In this document: positions 48,562 to 59,785 of the stretch, in pieces
Layout of the letters: the number at the start of each line of letters is the position of its first letter
Position numbering within the stretch: the stretch's first letter is position 1
Assembly (NCBI GenBank): GCA_016801845.1
Contig: CM028919.1
Location: forward strand, 4,333,001 to 4,397,000
Source of the DNA: Polydactylus sextarius
Lineage: Eukaryota > Chordata > Actinopteri > Polynemidae
DNA length: 64,000 bases
Reading direction: 5' to 3'
Translations under genes and position numbers: made by a program
Notes under the pieces: generated by a model
Told to the model about the DNA's origin: nothing
What the model saw: the letters and a program-made list of their open reading frames with translations, nothing else
The model's database searches: none

Positions 48562-51500
48562 TTATGTGATTAAGTAATTATCTGAAGGGCTCTTTTCCCT
48601 CCGTGTTGTTGCCAAACGGTCATACAGAGACTTAACGTCTCTTGTCCTTCCTGTCTCTATCTTTATGCTCCCTATCACTCCGGGACGATCTGCCTCTTCC
48701 TTTATCGCTCCTCCTCCTCTCTTTCGATCCCTTCGAGTCCCTTCCTCCTCCGCTACTCCCTCCTCTCTTACGATGACTTCTGTCTTCTCCTTTCTTCCTG
48801 TCCCTGCCTCTATCGATGGCCTCCTCTTGCGCTTACCGCTGTCTCGGCTGCGACTTCGGCTGCTGCTGTTGGACGATGAGGACGAAGATGAGGAGGACGA
48901 TGAAGACGAACGGCTGGATCCGGAGGAAGAGGAGGAGCTTCCGCTGGAGGATGAGCCGGAGGAGGAAGAGGAGGAGCTGTTGCTGTGACTGCGGCCCTTC
49001 CTCGGCTCCTTTTCCTTCTTCCTCCCTCGCCCGCTGCCATCTTCCTCCTTGGAGGGTGCGGGGGTGGTGCTGGGGGCTTCCTGGGAGTCGGGCAGTTTTT
49101 GTAGCGCCTCCTCCCCTGACTTCCCTGCAGCCTGATTCTCAACTGCTGAGTCCTGGATCTCAAGGCCAGGAGCGATGAAACCGTGAGCAGACACGGTGGA
49201 GGCTGCCTGGGGTTCTGGGGTGGGAAAAGCCCCCGGGGTCTCAGAGAACTGTAGTGCTGGTTCCCCTGCAGTGGGACTGGCCTGAGGCTGCTGACTGGTG
49301 TCTGGTGCTTCTTGGCTGGTTATGGGTGGTTCAGAGGACTGGAAGTCTTGGGTCTTTTCGCTCTGAAGGTCTGTGGGCGCCTGTTTACCATCTGATTCTG
49401 CTGCCTCATCTTTCCCCCTGTCCTCCTGCTCTCCCTCCCCCTCCATCTCATCTGACCTTGGACTCGCCTCTTTCTCTTTCTTTTCCCTCTGGTCCTCTTT
49501 GCCCTTCACCCCCTCCTCTCCTTCCTTCTTTTCCTCGCTAACCTCCTCAATAAACTCCATCCTTTCCTCCTCCTCCTCCTTCTTTAACCCCTCCATCTCC
49601 TCTTCCTCCCTCTCATCCTTCTCTGACAGCTTCCTACCCCGCTCCTTTTCCCTCTCTTCCTCCTCCTCATCTTCCTCATCTTCCTCCATCTCTGCATCCC
49701 CCTTATTACCTGTCACCTTGACTACCTGACCTGCTGGCTTACCCTCCGCTGGGTGGTCCATCCCTGTTGCCGCTGAGTTTCCATCCTGGTCGCGGTTCGG
49801 CTGTCGCCGGGGCCGGGACTCCATCTTGCTGAGGTGCTCGGCAAAAGCCTCGCGCCTCTCCTCAAACACAGCTGTCACGAGGCAAAGGTTCACAGGTTAC
49901 ACAAGCAAATGCTTTTCAGGAGTAAAAAAACAAATCCCCCACATCTGTATAAACAATACACAGGCAACATCAGCACTACTGACCATTTAGTTTCTTGGTG
50001 GAGTCATCGAGGAGTTTCTGTGTTGCGGAGCACATTTTTCCAGGCAAATAGAAGATGTGAGGCTTTGTCTTAGTGCGAATGTATTTCACCAGACGATTAT
50101 TGTGGCTCGTCCACTCCTCTTGCTGTGGATGAAATGAAAGAAAGAGTTACATCAAACTCTGACAAAATTGGTTGGTTACACAACACGATTGAATGTTTGT
50201 TACCACTTATACCATTTTCTTGTCAATGATTCCTTTTGTAGTTTCCCCCTTCACTGACACTGAACTTTTCTTCAATTTTAATGATCAATTTGAAAGAAAA
50301 TGACCACAACACAAGACACAAAGATGACAACTCCATTTCTATCCAGTTAGCTGTAGTTTACACAGCAATTTGGAAACTAAACCACAGTCTGTCAGTCACA
50401 TTCAGGGACAAACTGTAACTGGCTGGCGAGATCTCCAGTCATATGTCCAACACGTTTTGTTTTGGCTTTTCAAAGGCTGTTTAAATTTCTCTTACCAGCT
50501 GAGCTAGTTCGACTTTCTGTTCCAGGAGTCTCAGCTCAGTCTGTTTGGCTCTCCTCTCTTCAAACAGCTCCCTCTTTTCATTCTCCACCTTCTTTCTCTC
50601 TGCCTCAGCCTGGACCTCGAGCTTCTGCTCGATCTCTGAACGTCGCCTTTGCTGTGGGACAAAAGCAGAAGATAGAGATGAGATTAAAAACAGGAATCAC
50701 ACTTGTTGACCACAATGACGGAGTATTAAGCTTCTGAATGTATGAACAGTTCATGAAAACAATTAGGCCACTGGATCTGGTTGGATGTTGTTAGGCAACT
50801 TGAAGAATAATGTACACTATCAAGGGCTGTTTATTTACTTTGCCTGCTCTCCTGAGAGCAGTGAAATCAACAGGTTACTCATTAACTGTCCGCACCTTCT
50901 CTGTAGAGACGTTGGACTCTTGTTTGAATTTCTGCAATGTCCCCATGAGCAGGCCGAACATACGCCGATTCCTGACAAAGAAAAGACAAACAACAAATCA
51001 CAGACATTTACTTACAGACTCTTTCGTTAGGATTTTCCAATCCTTGAAGGTGCAATTCCAATCTGATTGCATATATCATGATTATTTATCAAGTTTAGAT
51101 AGAAATCTGCATGAACTGCAGGTTCAAGGCTCATGTTGCCGTACCTCTGTTTGCCCCTCTCATCCATGGTCTGATCTTGAATGAGGTCTCGGCGTGTTCG
51201 CTCCTTGGAGGTAGCTACTACAGACGACTGCAACGCCGGCTGCAGGAAGGAGAAAACAGAACATTTGTGAAGACTAACAACATGGTCAATCCAGATGGGC
51301 AAATAATGATAAAAGTATTTACATGAACAGATCACATTCACTGATAATATCTGATAAAATGCTACATGTGTGACCTGAGATGAAAAACTGTCTATTACCT
51401 TTTTGACATCGTCATCATCCTCGGCGTCGCTGTCGGGACGCGCATCTCTCCTGGCCCTCTGGTCCCCCGCCAGCCTGCACACATAAAGGATATTGAGACA

Positions 51501-52727
51501 CCTTGACAGATACTTCACATCACTGGGGACAAAAATGGCAACTGCTATTCTCACATCTGTCACAGAGCCTTTAATAGGAAAGGAAGTGACAGACACACAC
51601 ACACGAAGCATCACCTCAGCAGGGCTCCCTCAATGTCCCTCTGCTTGGCAGGGGGGCCGCCGCTTCCCATGTCTGAGAGACTGCGCCTGGTGATGAACAC
51701 AGAGACACATTTAAGTAATGAACTATTAGCAGATAATTAATCTCCAACACAGTGAGAACTAATAGTTATAAAACAACATCCAGTTGCCACTTTGTTGTAT
51801 ACAGCTCTGTGAGTACCCTAGAAATAAAAACAATAGTGTTTAAATCTGTTTTAAATAGATTTGCAGTTACATTTGACAGTGTTGAACTGCTTCATGAACA
51901 GTAAGCAGTCATATTAATGGGGACAGAGTGATACCAACAACACACCTTCAGGAAAGTTGTTTGATTATGATAAAACTGGAACACACCATTTTATCGTAGC
52001 GCATGTTAAAGTTTACACAGCCGGTTTACATATTACAAAGCTTGGTGTGTGTGAATACAACAATGGCTGCACGTAGCCACCTGGAGCACCTCCTCACCTG
52101 AGCAGGTTGATTCCTCTGCCTCTACCTCCTCCTCCGACGCCTGCCACGGGGCCGCCGAGCCGGCGAATCTGGCCCGGCCTGTACACGCAACAGGAAACAA
52201 GGTCAACACAAACCCAAACGCCGACACGCTGCTAAAAATCACCCCAGAACATTAGAGTAAACATTATGGTTTCGTGTAATGGCGGATTATCAGTATTGGT
52301 GTCAACGCTAGACATTTCTGAACTGCCTCTCAGGTGACGCCTACTAGGCCGAGCATAATGTGTCTAGATTCATTTGATATTTAATTACAAGTTTAAGAGT
52401 ATTTACTTTTTCCAGGTTAATGTATTTATTTTTCTAAGGCTGATTCGCCAGTTTTGATATACGTGCTCTGGACAAAAAAAAAATCTAATTAGGTGCTAAT
52501 GTTTGCTAGCTAGCTAACAGATTCATGCTATCCAAGAGGTTTTAACGCTAGCAAGCTTATTAGCGTATCACTAGAAATGTGCCAGAAGCCAAATAAACAA
52601 CGCTTCTATTTTACCTCGATTCATTCGGATCGCGTCCGGTTAATTTGCGAATATTATCGTCCACATTTTTCAAGCTTTCTTTCGCTTTTTCGAGCTGGTC
52701 TTGCAAGCTCCGCACTACCACCGCCAT
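48562..52727 (-). CDS. pnn: Pinin (exon-junction-associated splicing factor), with apparent frame break in the last exon
   Basis: Nuclear speckle and desmosome-associated protein that joins the ASAP/PSAP complexes. Exons: 52615-52727, 52098-52178, 51615-51686, 51399-51474, 51145-51239, 50896-50971, 50496-50651, 49984-50122, 48562-49871; 705 aa as read. Near-identical to human over EKAKESLKNVD, IRKLTGRDPN, GGPPAKQRD, KKPALQSSVVATSKERTRRD, FGLLMGTLQKFKQES, the exon-7 segment ELFEERRAKQTELRLLEQK and KYIRTKTKPH. These cover the Pinin/SDK N-terminal and coiled-coil domains. The last exon adds an acidic region and a long polyserine tract. The expected basic tail ending D-R-K-D-K-R-R, stop at 48632-48634, lies in another frame. 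The open frame instead runs to 48562. The break lies near 48818-48828. Confidence 0.93.
48840..49010 (-). repeat. pnn: serine-repeat coding tract of pnn
   Basis: A run of Ser codons (mostly TCC, AGC and TCT) with scattered Gly, Arg and Asn. It is the fish version of the polyserine/RS part of pinin. Low-complexity codons make the other frames open as well, producing spurious Pro- and Glu-rich frames. Confidence 0.85.
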
Positions 52728-52830
52728 CTTGCTTCGAGTTAGCGCGTATCACGTGTTCTTCTTCTTCTACGGTTGCCGACTGGTCTACTTCGCCTTTGTT
52801 AACTGCAGTTTAAAAATGAGACTTTGTGGC
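52715..52830 (-). promoter_or_regulatory. pnn: pnn core promoter with YY1-type motif at the start codon
   Basis: The minus strand reads CAAGATGGCGGTGG across the pnn ATG, which fits a YY1 site located just downstream of a transcription start. That arrangement is common in housekeeping genes. The 5'UTR must be short if this is the core promoter. Confidence 0.45.
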
Positions 52831-55100
52831 GCATTACTACCACCTGCTGGTCAAAAGTTGAGATGCAAAAAATATCATCACCAGCTCCAAGTCACTGTTA
52901 ATATTTTGCTCAGTGTTTAAATCAGTGCATGTTATCAATAACTAACTATTTCCGTTATAAAATTTAATATGAATGCATATGGATTAATCTTTAAACCCAC
53001 ACAATTAACATTGTTCAATAGCCGTCAGTCAACCCATAATATATGACTGTTTAATGGGTGTTATTATTAGATATACATTTAAACAATATTTAAAAAAACA
53101 GATTTTACTGGAAGTTGAACTGAGAAAGCTAGATACGTTTAAAAATATATATGAAGTTGGATGAAAGTATATGAAGGGAGATGAAAGTGTTCACTTCTTT
53201 GATTTTCCCTGTGTATATGTGTTTTTTATTCTCTTGTCAGACAGGTTTTGCACACCTGCCTGCATCAATGTGCTGAGAACACCGCCTCCGAACACCGAGT
53301 CCACCACAGAAAATAAAACCTCTTTGTGTCTTGCTCTTGCAGCTCTTGCATTTCAAAGTGGGAAGCAGACATCAAAACTGCAGCTGATTTCCTGGTTCAC
53401 GTCTCTGTGTGTGTGTGTGTTTGTGTGTGTGTGCTGCTGAAGTTCGCAATACATGAAAAAACATGAGCTTAAAACATGTAGAGACTGTGAGAGAGTCATG
53501 TTGTACATGTTACAACAGTCAACATGCTAATATATTGAAGTCATTGTTCATTATTATACAATAATAATGATAATAATAATGATCCTGCTGATCTAAAATC
53601 TCACTCTTCTGTTACAGTTTTCTTCAGCTGCTGATAAAATGTGTTTTATCACCTTCGCAGAAACTTTAACCAACACAAACCACTAATTGTTTCAGCTTAA
53701 TCATGCGACGGCAGCTCAATAATCTTATAGTCTCATTATGCGGAACGTGAACAAGCTCTTTTTTTCCGAGCTCTGAACAAAGCAGAAAACAAACTAAAAT
53801 TAGCCAGAGTTTGTCAGTTTTGTCTGCATGTTTGACAGTGTCCACGGAGAAATCACTGTTTCTATTATTAACTGGGTCTAATATTAACTGTGCACGTTAA
53901 AGTGTGGACTCAGCATCTTGGTCAGAGCTCAGAGCAGCTGAACCTGCAGGTGTGTGTCTCACTGTAGCAGCACGTTGTGATTCATCTAATTATACTGTAA
54001 TATCATGGAGGTGCTGGTTTGTTGTGAAAGACGCATGGCCAGTCTAGGTGTGGCTGTTAACCTCAGTCATGTTTATGTCCTCCATGAGTAAAACATCTGT
54101 TTGAGCATTGAAAGACTTGTTTCTTATTGAACTTGAATGGAGCTGGTTGGGGCAGCAACTTATTAATTATTATTAGTAACAGTAAACAACAATCAACCAT
54201 CATTTTTCTGCACTTCACCTCTTCTCATCACCAACCATGCCCATTTGTGTTTTCCTGTTGTTGAAATACTGTTATGTTGTCACAGTGACAATGTTTGCAT
54301 CTCATTTGCAAATGTTTCATGTTGTCTCCTTCACTCAAAGCCGCCAAAACAGCTTTTCAGAGCTGCGCAGGAACGCTGGTGTTGGTTCGTTAAAACAGAT
54401 GAAAAGCACCACACGACAACAGAATATTTATTTATTGATTATTTTTTACCATCAAACAGAAGGAGGCAATTAATGGAAGTTCAGTTTGGGAGATCAATAA
54501 CTGTGACCATTTTTCATTTTTCGAGTATTTTCCAGGTGTTAGTGTTTTCCAGATCGACTTATTCATTAGAACAAAGAGATCTTTCTCTCAGTAACAGTTA
54601 AGTTCATCAGCTGGTAATGTGCTCAGTGTGATTTACTCTCCACAGTTTCACCTCATCACAGACGATCATGAAGATTTGATCACACCTTCATTGTGAACCT
54701 GGAATTATTGATACTTTGTCTCTTTCTGGTTTGGTTTCTGTTTGATGGAGATGAACGCAGCTCTGCCTCAGACTGGTGGATGTTGTCAGTTTCAGCCTTT
54801 TATTATTATTATTTCAATTTAATTTGTAACCATAGTTTGTAGCATTTAAAGGTATTGTATAGAGTATTAGGCTAAATAGGCTATTATCTTTAAGGCTCTT
54901 GTAGATTCATTTATTGATATTTCTTGAAATCAGCTGATTAATCATCTCTGTCTGTCTGAAATGTGATGAAACAGATGAGATCCAGCAGTCAAAGAGTAGA
55001 GTCAGTGCTGATTAATCAGGTCTGAAGAAACAGTGAGAATCTTCTAAACCCCGGCAGAGGGAGATGTTTGGAGTGAAAACAAGTTAGAGAAACAATAAGA
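52831..55100. other. intergenic, nothing recognised
   Basis: AT-rich sequence with a GT run near 53405-53432 and an AAT repeat near 53560-53580. I found no exon with splice signals and no known domain. Confidence 0.5.
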
Positions 55101-55129
55101 CAACAGACGCAAAATGGCTTTTTAATGCT

Positions 55130-55135
55130 TTTATT
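55130..55135 (-). terminator. candidate poly(A) signal (AATAAA, minus strand)
   Basis: TTTATT on the plus strand. It is the first strong minus-strand signal at the left border of the long non-coding stretch. With no transcript evidence, this stays a candidate. Confidence 0.35.
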
Positions 55136-55601
55136 CACTGACTAAAAGAAGAGAAGCATTCATTCAACATTGATTCAAATCAACGTTCGGCAGGTCGACC
55201 TCTCGAGTGTACGCCACCTGTCATTTAAGAGGTTTTGCATGGAGGTTTTGTAACATGTCCCTCCCTGTTCTCCACAACAGAACCATGGATCAACACTGTT
55301 CTCATTGATAAAATCTGTCCTCTCACATGGAGAGAGGACGCTTTCCCTGCAGACTAATCCAACAAACAGCTGGGAAGATTTCCACAAAATTAATTACAGA
55401 ATGTCAAATTCATCAAGGCTTAAATGCTTAAAAAAAAACAACAAAAAAAACATATGGACACTAGTAGGAACTCCTCTCAGCTTGCGTGTAACGAGCTGCT
55501 GAGTAGCCAATCACGTGGAGCCACACTTAGCTCTGTTTGAATCATGCCGAGGCGAGTTACTCGGATGCTTTAAAAAGTGTGAATCCGATCTAGAAGTTTT
55601 C

Positions 55602-55625
55602 GAGAGAGAGAGAGAGAGAGAGAGA
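55602..55625. repeat. (GA)n microsatellite
   Basis: Twelve perfect GA units. Confidence 0.95.
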
Positions 55626-57769
55626 TAATAAAATGTTGCGTTTTAAGAAATCTGCTCCAGCTGTGTTTTGGCTTACGTCTCTTTCCCCGCTTACAGAAAG
55701 AAGGTAAAACCCACTGCTATGTGCTCACTTTAACAAACACAATCACACAGGAACATAACGCTCAGAATATTCAACATTAAGGATGGTAAAACCATTTCTG
55801 CAAAAAACACACGACAACATAGCTTCTGATTTACAAAGTCTGTGTGATTTCATTATATACTTCATGTTCATAAATTGAACCCGGACATGTGTTGCATAAG
55901 AGTATACCACGGTAATGCATTGTTGATACCTATACAAATATGCACTATGTGAGTTTATATATCTATTTATATAGTTTAGATTTCTTCCTCTATGGTTTTC
56001 TAAAGACGCAGCCGGGCGCTGTCAGCACTGCTTGTGCCCCTTTGTGGCCACTAGTAAGACTGCTGTTATTGCAAACTGTCCTGATTTTAAACAAATGCAC
56101 AACATTCGTACCACGATAAAACTGGGGCCGTCTAGCCAGTCTCACAGAGACCAAGAGTGAGCCCGCCGTCACCGCTGCTGTCGCTGGGCTGGCTGACCAG
56201 AATCAAAAGATCTTAAAACTAAAATGATACGATTTCAGAAATCATCATAAGGCCAAGTATTGTCATTGCAAGTTCTTATTAGTTTACGTCTCCGTTTCTA
56301 CTGCGTGACAGTGAGAAAAAGAAAAACTAAATTATAATAAGAAAAAATGAAAAAGAAAAAAGAAAAAACAACTGAAAAAAAAAAAAAACAAAAAAAAAAC
56401 AAAAAACAAGAAGTGTGGATTATATGCATTCCTCTTGCATAGTTGTGAGGCTGGACTGGGCAGCAGGCCTGCCTGCCTGGCTAATTAGGAGGTTTGGCTC
56501 TCAAGACTTGACAAGAAAGACTTTGTTTGCTGGCCAGAAGCATCAGAGCCACAGTAGCCGAGATCTAAATGAAGATAGTTGGCCGACACTGAGCATGAAT
56601 ATGAATATCAGGTCCTCGATAAGCCAGGCGCTGCACCAGAGCTGCTGACAGAGTTTGGCCCGGTTATGTTACATCATGTTATATTTTTGTCTAGAACTAC
56701 AGCAAAGCAAATCTACGATGACAACGATGATGATGCCCTTAATGTTCCAGTCACGCTGGGATCATCACCATCATTATCAGCTGGCTGGAAAAACAGGTTT
56801 AGTGTCAGCGATGGCTGCAGCTGAAGACCAGAGAGTCCAAACTTCCTCTAAAGTTCTCAGTGTGACCAGTTGCTAATGGCCTCTGTGTGTGTGTGTGTGA
56901 ACCTCCCTGTCACTGAGATCAGAACGAGCCTCATACACATCTACATCTGTTACGCAGGTCTGATTTCATACCAGTGCAATGCACATCCAGTGTTTTTCCT
57001 CCAAGCAACAGAAACATATATCAGGATGTTCATTCGTTACATTCCTGCCTGAGTCCAGCCGTGTTTGAGCTCATTCAACGTCTTGCATGTACTGGTAGTA
57101 GTCTATGGTCTTAGCATTTAGATAAAAAAAAATAAAAAATAAAAACAGACAGGAAGAAGACTGAAATCCCACATTGTGATGAGGAAACCCCGTCTCTTAC
57201 TGGTTAATCTTTCCAGAAACATTTACACTATCCCTGAATCTCATTCAGGGGAAAGTTTTAGGCCCAGAAATGTCTTACTACCTCTTTTCTACAGCTATTT
57301 TTATACTCACTTTCCAAAAACTTTGCAGACAAACTGAGAGTCGTCTTCGCTAACTCTCCAGTTGGCATCGCGTCTGGAAGTGGAAATGAAACTGGTCATG
57401 TCTGTTGTGTCTGTCTGTGGCTGTGAGCCTGTGTTTAGACTGACGCAGGTCTGACACTGCTGCTTTGGTTCTAAAATAACACACACACACTTTGCACTTC
57501 TGTCCATGTCACTGGGATTAGTATTGGCTATTAAATGTTAACACAGAAGTGTCAAACCCAGCTCTTTGTATCCGGGCTTGGTTGGACAGACACACCCAGT
57601 TCTCTGTATATCTACAGTTCTGCGATCGTGAAACAGTTTTAATAAGCTGTCGGGGCCAACTGTCTCAGATGGAATACATTAGAGGCCAGCTCTGTGGATT
57701 CAATTACCCATCAGGCCACAGGGGCCCTGCTTTTTTTCCAGGATTTCTCCATGAATGCATATAAAGAGC

Positions 57770-57840
57770 ACGGAAAAAAAAAAAACCAAACGAAGCAAAA
57801 AAAAAAAAAAAAAAGAAAAAAGAAAAAGAAAAAAAATCAA
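57770..57840. repeat. A-rich low-complexity tract
   Basis: Several A runs separated by single C or G bases over about 70 bases. Confidence 0.85.
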
Positions 57841-58548
57841 ACATACAAACAAAAAACTCAAACAAATCAAAAGGGCAGATCATACTGGCTGCGACCACGA
57901 ATGTACAGTAACTGCTGGTAATGGTCTCTGAATAACTGACACCCCATACTCCCTCTATACAGCCTTCATACCTGTCATTTTAATGGCAGGACTCATAAAA
58001 ATAAGGCTCTGCAAGCTGTGCATCAGTCTCTGTCTGTGTTTACACAGTATAGTATAGTTTTAAACAAACCTCTTTCTGCATATAGTGTAAAAATAAGTCC
58101 AGCCCAGACTCTAGGTGCCCCTTTGTATCCATAATGAGTGTGTACTGTGACTTCTGTGTGCAGCAAATATGCACACTAAGCTCCTCTTTCCACATTGTGA
58201 CTCTTCTATAAGCGGAAGATTGATTTAGTAAGTAAAACCGACTGATTTCAGGGAAAGAGCAGCTCGTCCTCGTATATTCAGCGCGTTAGTGTGCGGCACT
58301 TTCACTTGTGACCTTTGTGTACCGGACACAAAAGGCCTTTAAATGGCCTCGGGACGCTGAAATATCAAGTGAAAGCATTAGCTTGGCATCGCACAGACAC
58401 ACATTGGAAACAAAGTTCACCTTTGAAAGAGTGACACACTTTAAACAACCACTTCTAAATGGTCTCACACCTCCGCTCTGCTCAGACCAGCTGGTGATCT
58501 GGTGTGACTGTCAGTATTAGCTGCAACCCCGACCCCCCCACCCCACCC

Positions 58549-58582
<34 letters not shown>

Positions 58583-58591
58583 AAAAAAAAA
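58549..58591. repeat. poly-A tract
   Basis: An A run of about 43 bases broken only by a GT pair. No retroposon body is recognisable next to it. The C-rich sequence before it (GACCCCCCCACCCC) makes it a difficult region for assembly. Confidence 0.9.
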
Positions 58592-59744
58592 ACAAAACCA
58601 AAACAACGAGTCTTAATTTTGTTGCAGACACTAGCCGTGTAGTAAACTGTTTTCTAGTCAGATGGCCTGAGCGACCCCCCCCCCCACTAAGTATGGAATG
58701 TCCTGTTCCTCGCAGATCGCTAGCAGCAAATCTTTACAGCTCCAAAAGCCCAGGACTAAACACTTCCTGTCAAAATGTGACTGTGGCTACAGGCCACGCC
58801 ACATATCACACATCATGCACGGTGGCCTTTGTCCTCGTTGGAAAGCTACAGTCCGTGAGACGGTAGCTTGTGGAAGCATGTGAGGCAGTGTTCAGTCCCT
58901 GACGCCTTCTGAGATCCTCCTCACCTTTTACGTTTACATTCACTCACTCCTCACAGTGAAATAGGTGATGGGGGGAGGAAAAAAAACAAGACGAGGGAGG
59001 AGATATGGTAGTGAGCAAATGTTGTTGACACGATCCAACTCTGAACTTCTCTGCTTCACAACTGGACTGCACCGGACAAGACAGGCCTGACTTTGCTGTG
59101 TGATGCTGCAGCTCAGAGACAGGAAGGAATATGGCTGCGCTCTGCAAGTCAAGTACAACAATGTCGCTAACCTTTATAAAGCAACATATGTTGTGGCTTC
59201 CATGATACATATTTGATAGTTAGCCAAACCTCTGTGCACAGGTCTGCTTTGGTCTGTATTCACTCTGTTGACGTTCCCTTCAGAGTCCAGCATAGTTTGG
59301 TCCACAGAAACACAACACCGGAGTTTGGACACAAAACCAGAGGTGGTGATGGTCAGTGGGAGAGACTAAGAATGGAGTTAGAACCACAAGGAGAGAAGTA
59401 ACAGAAGGGAACGCACTCGAAGGAGGTGTAGAGGAGAAAAACAAACTGGACCAGCCTCCTGCCAGTGTGTGTGTATGCGGGCACTTCAGATAGACTTGTG
59501 TGTGTGTGGGTTCAGTTTGTTCCACTGTGGTCTTTGGCAGCTTCAAACACATCAAGGGAGGAGAGCAGATCCAGTGACTCCTAATATTCATGAGTGAGCT
59601 AGAGGCCTGAGCTATTGTTCCTTTCCGTCCTCCTTCTCTTTTTAAAAACTGATTGTACCCTGAGAACGAAAGATTTCTGTTCCTGTTTCCTGCTGCAGTA
59701 GAAGTGATAAGACTACACTGCTGAACATGAGCAACCCCCCTTAA

Positions 59745-59754
<10 letters not shown>

Positions 59755-59778
<24 letters not shown>
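59755..59778. repeat. (AC)n microsatellite
   Basis: Twelve AC units following a short ATAC repeat. Confidence 0.95.

Positions 59779-59785
<7 letters not shown>

Noticed and set aside
48810..49178. Arg/Pro- and Glu/Asp-rich frames over the pnn polyserine tract
   Set aside because: Serine-codon repeats leave all frames open. The frame joined to the conserved exons is the real one.
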